DNA from: Rhodocyclaceae bacterium
Lineage (GTDB): Bacteria; Pseudomonadota; Gammaproteobacteria; Burkholderiales; Rhodocyclaceae
Assembly: GCA_030824115.1 (NCBI GenBank)
Contig: JAVBYI010000008.1
Location: 62,001-126,000, forward strand
Length of the DNA: 64,000 nucleotides
Direction of reading: 5' to 3'
Shown: piece by piece, positions 31,545 through 40,484 of the stretch
Numbering within the stretch: the first letter of the stretch is position 1
Layout of the letters: the number at the start of each line of letters is the position of its first letter
Made by a program: the position numbers and the translations under genes
The notes under the pieces: model-generated
Told to the model about the DNA's origin: nothing
What the model saw: the letters and a program-made list of their open reading frames with translations, nothing else
The model's database searches: none

Positions 31545-31897
31545 GTGGAAGTTCGCCGATAAGCCGGGTTCTGTCGTGGGCAGTCATTCCTCTGGGACTG
31601 ACGTTGCCGCCAGCCTCTAGCAGCCTACCCGGGAGCGACGCGAGCCACGCCAATGCTCCCCTATTTGGCCTTGCCCCGGATGAGGTTTGCCCGCCGCGAC
31701 TGTTACCAGCGCGGCCGTGCGCTCTTACCGCACGATTTCACCCTTACCTGATCTCCTTGCGGAGCCATCGGCGGTATGTTTCTGTTGCACTGTCTGTCGC
31801 CTCACGGCGCCCGGCCGTTAGCCGGCATCCTGCTCTATGGGGCCCGGACTTTCCTCCAGACGATGTTTTGTCCAGCGACTGCCTGGCGAACTTCCAC
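31545..31897 (-). ncRNA. rnpB: RNase P RNA (bacterial type A)
   Basis: Catalytic RNA that matures tRNA 5' ends. The minus strand holds the hallmark GGAGGAAAGTCCGGGC near the 5' end and the 3' region CAGAACCCGGCTTATCGG. The ends pair perfectly as P1 over 13 bp (GTGGAAGTTCGCC with GGCGAACTTCCAC), which defines limits of about 353 nt. A TATAAT box lies just upstream at 31908-31903, and a hairpin terminator lies downstream. The true ends could differ by a few bases. Confidence 0.96.
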
Positions 31898-31902
31898 TCG
31901 GG

Positions 31903-31908
31903 ATTATA
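31903..31908 (-). promoter_or_regulatory. -10 box of rnpB
   Basis: Perfect TATAAT on the minus strand, six bases before the P1 helix, just after the stop of the upstream lipoprotein gene. No clear -35 is seen at 17 bp. Confidence 0.7.
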
Positions 31909-31913
31909 GGCGC

Positions 31914-32351
31914 CTACTTCTTGGCGTTCTTGGTGGTCTTGGTTTCTTCTTCGTAAGGCTCGAAGATGAAGGCGTCGTTCTTCTCGCGGAACGAGCCGAT
32001 AAATTCACCAGGGTCGGGCGGCTCTGCATCGAACTGCTGCATGCGGCATTCCTTCGTCTCGGCGACGTACCAGCGCTTGCCCTGACTGAGGATGAAGGCA
32101 CCAGAGCTGGTGCCGTACAAATCGATGCGCAGTTTTTCGCCGGATTTCTTGAGTGGGTAGCGGCGCTGGCAGTCGGGATAGCGTGCGACAATCAGGTCGA
32201 GTTCCCAGCCGTCGCTCCAGAAATAGGGCTTGTTGCGCTCAATCGTCAGTGAGTGATCTCCCCCCTGAATCAGAAAGGCGGCAGGTTCCTTGACGCAGCC
32301 CAACAGCAGGGGGGCGGTCAGCAGGGCCAGCAGCAGCGAGCGAAGTTTCAT
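31914..32351 (-). CDS. Putative lipoprotein of unknown function
   Basis: 145 residues. MKLRSLLLALLTAPLLLGC is a signal peptide with lipobox LLGC, so Cys19 should be lipidated. The rest is a small mixed domain (ERNKPYFWSDGWELDLIVAR, RRYPLKKSGEKLRIDLYG) and a charged, Lys-rich tail. I do not recognise a family. It lies between pyrC (13-bp gap) and rnpB on the same strand, so it is probably expressed with pyrC. Confidence 0.8.
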   Translation of the reverse strand: MKLRSLLLALLTAPLLLGCVKEPAAFLIQGGDHSLTIERNKPYFWSDGWELDLIVARYPDCQRRYPLKKSGEKLRIDLYGTSSGAFILSQGKRWYVAETKECRMQQFDAEPPDPGEFIGSFREKNDAFIFEPYEEETKTTKNAKK

Positions 32352-32363
32352 TGCATGACTCCT

Positions 32364-33401
32364 CTAGGAGGCAATGCGCCAAGCGATGGTTTCCCCGGCG
32401 CGCAGTGGCACGATCGAATCGTCCGGCAGGTAAGCCTGCGTTGCCGGCACGGCCCACGGCTCGCGTACCAGCGTGATGGTTTCGGTATTGCGCGGCAGGC
32501 CATAAAAATCAGGCCCGTGAAAGCTGGCAAAACCTTCCAGCTGGTCAAGTGCGCCGGCGGCTTCGAAGGCTTCAGCATACAGTTCGATACCCGCATGGGC
32601 GGTGTAGCAGCCGGCACAGCCGCAGGCCGCTTCCTTGGCGCTTTTGGCGTGCGGCGCGGAATCGGTGCCGAGGAAAAACTTGGGGCTACCCGCGATGGCG
32701 GCGGCGACCAGTGCCTGACGATGCTTTTCGCGTTTCAGGACCGGCAGGCAGTAATGATGCGGGCGGATGCCGCCGCTGAAAATCGCATTGCGGTTGAGCA
32801 GCAGGTGGTGCGCCGTGATCGTCGCGGCGACGTTAGCTCCGGCGCTGGCGACAAATTGCACGCCGTCCTCTGTGGTGATGTGTTCGAGCACGAGCTTGAG
32901 CGTGGGGAAGTCCTTGAGGAGCGGCTGCAGCACTTGCTCGATGAAGATTGCTTCACGATCGAAGATGTCGACGGCCGGATCGGTGACTTCCCCGTGCACC
33001 AACAGGGGCAGGCCGAGCGCCTCCATGCGGGCGAGGGTGGCTCGGCAGTGTTTGAGGTCGGTGACGCCGGCATCCGAGTTGGTGGTGGCGCCGGCCGGGT
33101 AGAGCTTGACGGCATGGACGAAACCGCTGGCCTTGGCCTTGTCGATTTCGGCGGCGGGCAACTTGTCGGTGAGGTACAACGTCATCAACGGTGAAAAAGT
33201 CGGCGCTGGCATGACGGCAGCCAGAATCCGGTCACGATAGGCAGCGGCCTGCGCCACCGTGGTGACAGGCGGCTTGAGGTTGGGCATGACGATGGCGCGG
33301 GCGAAGCGTCGCGCGGTATCGGGCAGAACGGCTTTCATGGCATCGCCGTCACGCAGGTGCAGGTGCCAGTCGTCGGGCCGGGTGATCGTGAGTGTCTGCA
33401 T
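32364..33401 (-). CDS. pyrC: Dihydroorotase
   Basis: Zinc amidohydrolase that closes carbamoyl-aspartate to dihydroorotate in pyrimidine synthesis. The ATG at 33401 gives 345 residues; the ATG at 33419 (six residues longer, overlapping rsmI) is a fair alternative. Metal-site motifs are [40 protein letters not shown] and GTDSAPH. Residues about 61-69 (VMPAPTFSP) are an antisense R25 copy. From memory, E. coli has VPAGHDFTP at equal length. Confidence 0.96.
   Translation of the reverse strand: MQTLTITRPDDWHLHLRDGDAMKAVLPDTARRFARAIVMPNLKPPVTTVAQAAAYRDRILAAVMPAPTFSPLMTLYLTDKLPAAEIDKAKASGFVHAVKLYPAGATTNSDAGVTDLKHCRATLARMEALGLPLLVHGEVTDPAVDIFDREAIFIEQVLQPLLKDFPTLKLVLEHITTEDGVQFVASAGANVAATITAHHLLLNRNAIFSGGIRPHHYCLPVLKREKHRQALVAAAIAGSPKFFLGTDSAPHAKSAKEAACGCAGCYTAHAGIELYAEAFEAAGALDQLEGFASFHGPDFYGLPRNTETITLVREPWAVPATQAYLPDDSIVPLRAGETIAWRIAS
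33195..33219 (+). repeat. R25 interspersed repeat, copy 9 (24/25)
   Basis: A single change at a variable purine (T). Antisense in pyrC, read as VMPAPTF. Confidence 0.88.
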
Positions 33402-33411
33402 GCGGTCGATT

Positions 33412-34245
33412 TTAGCCATCCTTCAAGGCGAGTGCCTGCTGGTAAAGGTCGTTCTTCGGCAGGCCGGTGATGGCGGCGGTGAGCTTGGCCGCCTGCTTGA
33501 CCGGCAGCTCGGCCAGCAGTAGTTTGAGGATGCGCTTACTCTCGGCATCCAGCCCTTCCCGTGCGGGGGGCGCTGAAACCAGCAGGACGAATTCACCACG
33601 CCGGTGATTCTCATCGGCAGCCAGCCAGGCCGGCGCTTCCGGCAGGGGCAGGCGCACAATTTCCTCAAACAGCTTGGTCAGTTCGCGGGCGATGACGATC
33701 TCGCGTTCGGGCTCCAGCAGGGCGGCGAGGTCGGCCACGGTTTCCTCGATGCGATGCGGCGCCTCATAGAACACCAGCGTGGCCGGAATGCCCTTGAGCG
33801 CTTCCAGTGCCGTCCGGCGAGCGCTGACTTTTGCGGGCAGGAAGCCGATAAAGTGAAATGCGTTATCCGTCAGGCCGGCAGCCGACAAGGCGGCGACAGC
33901 GGCATTCGGACCGGGCAAGGGTACGACACGGAAGCCTGCCGTGCGCACGGCGGCGGCGGTGCGTGCACCGGGGTCGGAAATGCCGGGCGTACCCGCATCG
34001 GAGATCAGCGCCACCGGTTTGCCCGCTTCAAGCAAGGCGATAATTTTTTCAGTCGCAGCCTGTTCGTTGTGCTCGTGCACGGCCAGTAATTCGGCGCGGA
34101 TGTCGTAATGATCGAGCAGCCGGCGGGCGTGGCGGGTGTCCTCGCAGGCAATGACAGCGGCTTGGCGCAATGTCTCGACGGCGCGCAGGGTAATGTCGCC
34201 GAGGTTGCCGATGGGGGTGGCGACGATGAATAATGTGGCCTTCAT
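33412..34245 (-). CDS. rsmI: 16S rRNA (cytidine1402-2'-O)-methyltransferase
   Basis: 2'-O-methylates C1402 of 16S rRNA, the same base that RsmH (in this window) methylates on N4. The ATG at 34245 gives 277 residues. It is a tetrapyrrole-methylase fold with [42 protein letters not shown] and [10 protein letters not shown]. Residues about 138-146 (KVSARRTA) are a divergent R25 copy where E. coli (from memory) reads KSKGRRDA. Its start codon overlaps the divergent start of yraN. Confidence 0.96.
   Translation of the reverse strand: MKATLFIVATPIGNLGDITLRAVETLRQAAVIACEDTRHARRLLDHYDIRAELLAVHEHNEQAATEKIIALLEAGKPVALISDAGTPGISDPGARTAAAVRTAGFRVVPLPGPNAAVAALSAAGLTDNAFHFIGFLPAKVSARRTALEALKGIPATLVFYEAPHRIEETVADLAALLEPEREIVIARELTKLFEEIVRLPLPEAPAWLAADENHRRGEFVLLVSAPPAREGLDAESKRILKLLLAELPVKQAAKLTAAITGLPKNDLYQQALALKDG
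33808..33832 (-). repeat. R25-like sequence, copy 10 (22/25)
   Basis: Three mismatches, two of them in the central 12-mer. Sense orientation in rsmI, read as KVSARRTA. Could be a partly converted site. Confidence 0.6.
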
Positions 34246-34583
34246 GGCACCCATTATCCCTCACACCACCAAACAGATCGGCGATGCCGGCGAAGAAACT
34301 GCCGCGCAGTATCTGCTCACGCACGGGCTCAAAATCCTGACACGCAATTTTCGCGTCAAGGGTGGTGAGATCGATCTTGTTTGCCGCGATGGGGCGACAA
34401 CCGTCTTTGTCGAGGTGCGCCGTCGTGCCAGCGCCGACTTTGGTGGTGCGGGGGCCAGCATTACCGCGACGAAGCAAAAGCGCCTGATTCTCGCCGCCCG
34501 TCACTGGCTGGCGCGGCATGGCGATTGCGATTGCCGCTTCGATTGCGTGCTGATTGATGGAGCCAACTTGGAATGGGTAAAAA

Positions 34584-34603
<20 letters not shown>
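34244..34603 (+). CDS. yraN: YraN family (UPF0102) nuclease-fold protein
   Basis: 119 residues from ATG 34244. It has a restriction-endonuclease-like fold of uncertain cellular role. Motifs are GEETAAQYLLTHGLKIL, NFRVKGGEIDLVCRD (with the Glu-x-Asp of the nuclease core), VFVEVRRR and the SITATKQKRL stretch. The rsmI / yraN / gmhA-like / BON lipoprotein order mirrors E. coli rsmI-(lpoA)-yraN-diaA-dolP. Residues 59-67 (RRASADFG) match R25 in antisense. Confidence 0.9.
34418..34442 (-). repeat. R25 interspersed repeat, copy 11 (22/25)
   Basis: The core GTCGGCGCTGGC is intact; the mismatches are both end bases and one variable purine. Antisense in yraN, read as RRASADF. Confidence 0.75.
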
Positions 34604-36229
<1,626 letters not shown>

Positions 36230-36233
<4 letters not shown>

Positions 36234-36703
36234 ACTTTGAGGACAAGTGCTGCGCGCCGGCGGCACTGGCCGGACGGCTTGCCAGCCTGCCGCGGCCGCT
36301 GGTATTTACCAATGGCTGTTTCGACATCCTGCATCGCGGGCATGTCACCTATCTGGCGCAAGCACGTGCGCTGGGCGCCAGCCTGATTGTCGCCGTCAAT
36401 TCCGATGCCTCGGTCAAGCGCCTCGGCAAGGGTGATGACCGCCCGGTGAATGGCCTGGAAGACCGCATGGTGCTGCTGGCGGCGCTCGAATGTGTGTCGC
36501 TGGTGACCTGGTTCGACGAAGACACGCCGCTGCAACGCATTCTCGATTGTCGTCCAGATGTGCTCGTGAAGGGCGGCGACTGGCCGGTCGGGAAAATTGT
36601 CGGCGCCGCTGAAGTGCTTGGCTGGGGCGGGCAGGTGCATTCGATCCCCTTCATCCACCAGCGCTCGACGACGGCGCTGCTGGAAAAGGTCAGGGCGCTG
36701 TAA
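36230..36703 (+). CDS. rfaE2: Heptose-1-phosphate adenylyltransferase (stand-alone RfaE domain II)
   Basis: 157-residue nucleotidyltransferase making ADP-heptose for LPS. The signature is [18 protein letters not shown] (HxGH), followed by [15 protein letters not shown] and VLVKGGDWP. It corresponds to the C-terminal half of E. coli HldE; the kinase half is absent and must be a separate gene outside this window. The start is GTG, overlapping the dolP stop as GTGA. The 3' end overlaps the convergent TAXI gene by 14 bp. Confidence 0.93.
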
Positions 36704-38015
36704 CGGTTCGGTCAATCGCCTTGCGCACCAGGCCGATGTGCATGCGCAAGGTATAGACCATATCCGTGAAGGTTAGCGGCATGGTCATGTGATTGACGTC
36801 ATGCTCGATGGCGTCGACACGCTGGTGCCATTCGGCCCGCGTGAGCCGGCCCGGATCGGCTTCCAGTTCTACTTCGATGAATTTTAGTTCACCATAACGC
36901 CGGTAGATACGTGACTTGACGCGCCAGTTGTACATTCCCGGCGCAACCTTCATGACCGGAATCAGGATGGCAAACAGCGGGATCAGCATCACGATCATGC
37001 GATCGACCAGCGTCGCCGCCCAGAACGGCAGGTAGCGTTGCAGTAGCGGCTTGCCCGACTTGTAGTAACGCTCGGCCTCGGGCGCGAGAGGAAAGTCGGC
37101 GCTGGCAGCACGGGGGAACTCTCCGGTTTTCTGGAAGATCCCCGGCTTGTCGTGGGTTTCGCTGAGCGCCTGCATCAGCAGGCTGACGAGTGCCGGGTGG
37201 GTGCCATCGCGGACCACCAGGGTGGCCTGGGTCGCCAGCAGATGGGTATCTTGCGGGGGCGAGTCGTTGGCCAGATCGATGGCACCACGTGGCAGCACCA
37301 GGTGGGAAAGATAGGGAAATTGGCGCGTATAGGCTTCGGCTTGCGACAGGTTGAGCAAGCGCAGGCCGGGGGTGTGCAGCAGGGTCCAGATGGTGGCGGA
37401 TTCCACCGGGCCAACGGCGAAGGCGGCGTCGATCTGGCCCCTCATGAAGGCGCTGGCGAGCTCCAGGCCGCCTTGCTTGCGCAGTTTTAACTGCTGCGGT
37501 TCAAGGCGATTGGCGTGCAGCAGTTCCAGCGCGAGATGGCGGGTGCCGCTGCCCTCCGGGCCGATGGCGACGCGTGCGCCCTTGAGTTCGGTGACTTGCG
37601 TGAGCGCACCAAGCTCGGCACGATAGAAAATCCACAGGGGTTCGTTGTAGAGCATTCCCAGCGAGAAGAGCGTATCGTTTTCCTGCACGCGTGCTGCGCC
37701 GCCCTGCACGAAAGCCGCGTCGATATCACTTGCCGGATCACGCAGGCGGGCCAGGTTTTCGAGCGAGCCGGCGGAAGGACGCTCGACAAGCCGGATACCC
37801 TGCTGGGCCAGGATGTCCTTGTAGGCTGCGGCAAAGCGCTGGTAGGCGCCGCCCTCGCCCCCTGTTGAGAGGATCAGCGTATCGGGCGGGGCCGGCTGGA
37901 TGTAGCGCGAGGCCAGCCAGAAGCCGGCAAACACCACGAACAGCAGCGGGATACCCACGATCAGCAGATCGCGTGGCGAATACTCCCGCAGCCGACGCAG
38001 GGCAGGCCGTTTCAT
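36690..38015 (-). CDS. Membrane-anchored TAXI-type TRAP solute-binding protein
   Basis: 441 residues. An N-terminal transmembrane helix ([19 protein letters not shown]) is followed by a periplasmic TAXI domain ([47 protein letters not shown]). A second membrane segment ([17 protein letters not shown]) and a cytoplasmic C-terminal tail come next. No TRAP permease gene lies nearby, so it may sense rather than transport. Residues about 301-309 (RAASADFPL) are an antisense R25 relic. Its start touches the ssb stop. Ligand unknown. Confidence 0.85.
   Translation of the reverse strand: MKRPALRRLREYSPRDLLIVGIPLLFVVFAGFWLASRYIQPAPPDTLILSTGGEGGAYQRFAAAYKDILAQQGIRLVERPSAGSLENLARLRDPASDIDAAFVQGGAARVQENDTLFSLGMLYNEPLWIFYRAELGALTQVTELKGARVAIGPEGSGTRHLALELLHANRLEPQQLKLRKQGGLELASAFMRGQIDAAFAVGPVESATIWTLLHTPGLRLLNLSQAEAYTRQFPYLSHLVLPRGAIDLANDSPPQDTHLLATQATLVVRDGTHPALVSLLMQALSETHDKPGIFQKTGEFPRAASADFPLAPEAERYYKSGKPLLQRYLPFWAATLVDRMIVMLIPLFAILIPVMKVAPGMYNWRVKSRIYRRYGELKFIEVELEADPGRLTRAEWHQRVDAIEHDVNHMTMPLTFTDMVYTLRMHIGLVRKAIDRTVTAP
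37091..37115 (+). repeat. R25 interspersed repeat, copy 12 (21/25)
   Basis: The core 12-mer GTCGGCGCTGGC is intact but the right end is decayed. Antisense in the TAXI gene, read as RAASADF. Confidence 0.65.
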
Positions 38016-38485
38016 CAGAACGGAATGTCGTCCTCGAAATCGTTGAAGTTACCCCCGCCGCTGTTGCCACCATTGCTGTTATTGGCGGGTTGCGACCTGG
38101 CTGGGGCGGGACGGCTACTGCTATTTTCGCGGGGCGGTGCGTCGCTCATGCCTTGGCGTCCGCCAAGCATTTGCATGCGATCACCACGGATATCGGTGGC
38201 GTAGCGCTCCTGACCATCCTTGTCCTGATACTTGCGCGTGCGAATCGATCCCTCGACATAAATCTGGCTGCCTTTTTTCAGGTACTGGCCGCACACTTCG
38301 GCCTGACGACCGAAAAACGAAACACGATGCCACTCGGTCTGCTCCTGTTTGTTGCCATCCTTGTCCTTCCAACTGTCAGTGGTGGCCAAGCGTAGGTTAG
38401 CCACGGCCTCACCGCTTGGCAGATAGCGCATTTCCGGGTCTGCGCCCAGGTTGCCGACCAGAATGACCTTGTTAACTGATGCCAT
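38015..38485 (-). CDS. ssb: Single-stranded DNA-binding protein
   Basis: 156 residues. An OB fold ([20 protein letters not shown], then [20 protein letters not shown]) is followed by a Gly/Asn-rich linker and the acidic C-terminal tip FEDDIPF that recruits repair and replication proteins. A good GGGAGAA ribosome site precedes the ATG. It follows the MFS gene by 9 bp. I see no clear SOS box (CTG-N10-CAG) at its start. Confidence 0.97.
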   Translation of the reverse strand: MASVNKVILVGNLGADPEMRYLPSGEAVANLRLATTDSWKDKDGNKQEQTEWHRVSFFGRQAEVCGQYLKKGSQIYVEGSIRTRKYQDKDGQERYATDIRGDRMQMLGGRQGMSDAPPRENSSSRPAPARSQPANNSNGGNSGGGNFNDFEDDIPF

Positions 38486-38494
38486 GTTTTCTCC

Positions 38495-39661
38495 CTAGTT
38501 TGAAGTTGGCCGGGGCGGTGCCGAAACGCGTGTTGCCAGCCCAAGCCAGATGATACCGGCTGCCGCACAAACCAGATGCACTGCAGTGATGCCGTAATGT
38601 TTTGCCAGCCAGCCGCCCAGCAGGCCGCCGAGGAATAGACCGATGGACTGGGTCGTGTTGTAGATGCCCAGCGCCGCGCCACGTGAGGCGCCCGGCGCCA
38701 GACGTGAGATCAACGATGGTTGTAGCGCTTCGAGGATATTGAAGGCGACAAAGAACAGCAGCAGCCAGATGCCGATCGCCCACAGCCCACCACTGAAGAG
38801 GGCCAGCCCGGCCTGTACCAGTACCAGCAGGGCGACGGCGCCGGCGTATACCGGACGCACTTTACCGCGCCGCTCGGCCGCGATGATGGCCGGCACCATC
38901 ACGGCGAAGGACAGCAGGACGGCGGGCAGATAGATTTTCCAGTGCTCGCCACCGGGCAGGCCACCGGCTACCAAGGCGGTGGGCACCACCACCCAAAGCG
39001 CGGTCTGCATCAGGTGCAGGACGAAGACCCCGACGTTGAGGCGGATGAGTTTGGGGTCGCGCAGCACAGTCGAGAAGGGGGGGCGATCCTGATGTACAAA
39101 TGTCGGTGCTGGCGGGACGGCCGTAAACAGCAGCACAATCGCCGCGAGGGCTAGTAGGCCAATCAGAATGAACAGGCCTGACAAGCCAAGGGCAGCCGCC
39201 AGCGGCGGCGCAATCACCAGCGAGAGCGAAAATACCAGACCAATGGATGCGCCAATCATCGCCATGACTTTTGTCCTGTGTTGTTCGCGCGTCAGGTCGG
39301 CAGCCAGTGCGGAGACGGCAGCGGAGATGGCGCCGGCCCCTTGCAGCACACGACCGGCGATCATCCAGTAAATATCAGGGGCGGCGGCGGCCATGAAACT
39401 GCCGGCAGCAAACAGCAACAGGCCGGCGACGATGACGGGTTTCCGGCCCAAACGGTCAGAGGCGATGCCGAACGGAATTTGCAGAAAAGCCTGCGTCAGT
39501 CCGTAGGCGCCGAGCGCGAGGCCGACCAGCATGACATCTTCGCCGCCCGGTAGACCCCCAGCCAGTACGGAAAATACCGGCAGCACCAGAAACAGCCCGA
39601 GCATGCGCAGGCCGAAAATGGCGGCCAGCACAGCACCCGTGCGCCGTTCGGCAGGGGTCAT
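38495..39661 (-). CDS. MFS family transporter
   Basis: About 388 residues from ATG 39661; an in-frame GTG at 39685 is possible. Twelve hydrophobic helices are expected. The loop 2-3 signature is IASDRLGRKPVIVAG, and GRVLQGAGAISAAVSAL resembles helix 5 of drug-efflux members. It is of the YajR-like type often found next to uvrA and ssb in betaproteobacteria. Substrate unknown. Residues about 180-188 (VPPAPTF) in the central loop are an antisense R25 copy. Confidence 0.88.
   Translation of the reverse strand: MTPAERRTGAVLAAIFGLRMLGLFLVLPVFSVLAGGLPGGEDVMLVGLALGAYGLTQAFLQIPFGIASDRLGRKPVIVAGLLLFAAGSFMAAAAPDIYWMIAGRVLQGAGAISAAVSALAADLTREQHRTKVMAMIGASIGLVFSLSLVIAPPLAAALGLSGLFILIGLLALAAIVLLFTAVPPAPTFVHQDRPPFSTVLRDPKLIRLNVGVFVLHLMQTALWVVVPTALVAGGLPGGEHWKIYLPAVLLSFAVMVPAIIAAERRGKVRPVYAGAVALLVLVQAGLALFSGGLWAIGIWLLLFFVAFNILEALQPSLISRLAPGASRGAALGIYNTTQSIGLFLGGLLGGWLAKHYGITAVHLVCAAAGIIWLGLATRVSAPPRPTSN
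39098..39122 (+). repeat. R25 interspersed repeat, copy 13 (22/25)
   Basis: Mismatches at positions 4, 10 and 25. Antisense in the MFS gene, read as VPPAPTF. Confidence 0.78.
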
Positions 39662-39693
39662 GGGGTCAGCGACGGGGGAAAGCACGGTTCGCC

Positions 39694-40095
39694 TCAGTGT
39701 CGCCAGACACGTAGACCGCGATGGGCCTCAAGCGCATCGAAATCCTGATCGCTGTGCAGGAGGGCATAGCCATGCTCGATGCAGAAGCTGGCAAGCAATA
39801 CATCGATGGGACTATTGATCGTGACACCCTGGCTCCGCAGCGCCCGATAATGCTCGGCAGCTGCCAGGGCGTTTTCCGGGCCACCGATAGTGACGACCGG
39901 CAGCGCCGCCAGTGCCTGGCGCGCGGCATGAAAGTCTGCCGCATGGCGAAAACCGCGCAGCACTTCAAAAAGCGTGAGATCGGCCATTTCGAGCGGCGCG
40001 GCACCATCATCAAGCAGATCGGCAAGACGGTCGACGGCCACACTTTCGCGACCGTTAAAAAAGTCAATCCAGACCGAGGCGTCGGCGAGGATCAT
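39694..40095 (-). CDS. PIN-domain toxin, VapC type
   Basis: 133 residues. A predicted Mg-dependent endoribonuclease of a type II toxin-antitoxin pair. The conserved acids are visible: Asp in MILADASVWIDFF, Glu in LTLFEVLRGF, Asp in INSPIDVLLASFC and Asp in LLHSDQDFDAL. It overlaps the antitoxin stop as ATGA. The pair sits between the MFS gene and uvrA, where betaproteobacteria often have nothing, suggesting acquisition. Confidence 0.92.
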   Translation of the reverse strand: MILADASVWIDFFNGRESVAVDRLADLLDDGAAPLEMADLTLFEVLRGFRHAADFHAARQALAALPVVTIGGPENALAAAEHYRALRSQGVTINSPIDVLLASFCIEHGYALLHSDQDFDALEAHRGLRVWRH

Positions 40096-40343
40096 TTGCT
40101 GCTTATTACCGGGTTGATTGCTTCGGCCCCATAGCTTGCAGGGCGCTCCATCACGAGGTGGCTGGCTGCCGGAGCGGCGTCGTCCCAGCGCAGCTTGCCA
40201 CGCAGGGCGAGGATGTCGCGATAGGCGACCTGTCGCGCCAACAATCGCAAGCCGGCATCCACCGCTTCCTTGCGGGTCTTGAATGGCCCGGCCTTCATGG
40301 CTTGAGTGATCAATTCGTCGTCGAGAATAATGTTTGTGCGCAC
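40092..40343 (-). CDS. VapB-type antitoxin
   Basis: 83 residues. The N-terminal ribbon-helix-helix-like segment MRTNIILDDELITQAM and KTRKEAVDAGLRLLARQ are typical of VapB antitoxins paired with PIN toxins. The C-terminal part should wrap the toxin. The start is GTG at 40343. An inverted-repeat region just upstream is a likely autoregulatory operator. Confidence 0.88.
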   Translation of the reverse strand: MRTNIILDDELITQAMKAGPFKTRKEAVDAGLRLLARQVAYRDILALRGKLRWDDAAPAASHLVMERPASYGAEAINPVISSK

Positions 40344-40382
40344 GATGTGTATCCCTTCTGCACTTTAATGCACATCATACAC
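40344..40382 (-). promoter_or_regulatory. Putative VapBC operator
   Basis: Nested inverted repeats directly upstream of the antitoxin: GATGTG (40344-40349) with CACATC (40371-40376), GTGTAT (40347-40352) with ATACAC (40377-40382), and TGCA-CTTTAA-TGCA at 40359-40372. This is typical of autoregulated toxin-antitoxin promoters. Confidence 0.55.
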
Positions 40383-40412
40383 CAAATGTGGCGCGACCGA
40401 TAACGCAGAAAA

Positions 40413-40437
40413 GAAAGTCGGCGCTGGCGGGACGGCA
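40413..40437 (+). repeat. R25 interspersed repeat, copy 14, intergenic (24/25)
   Basis: One mismatch (GAAA instead of AAAA). It lies between the toxin-antitoxin pair and uvrA. It is flanked by near-complementary tracts, GAAAAGAA on the left and TTCTTTTTC on the right, so it could sit in the loop of a hairpin. Confidence 0.88.
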
Positions 40438-40484
40438 TTCTTTTTCCGTATATTGGCGCGATCTGCATTTTGCCTGAGCTTTGC

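Noticed and set aside
31520-32252. ORFs running through the rnpB region
   Set aside because: The DNA is RNase P RNA with a clear P1 helix and conserved core, so translation there is accidental.
36594-36620. TTGTCGGCGCCGCTG in rfaE2
   Set aside because: Partial match only; [12 protein letters not shown] is normal for the family.
40344-40484. SOS (LexA) box upstream of uvrA
   Set aside because: No CTG-N10-CAG with the expected AT-rich centre was found.
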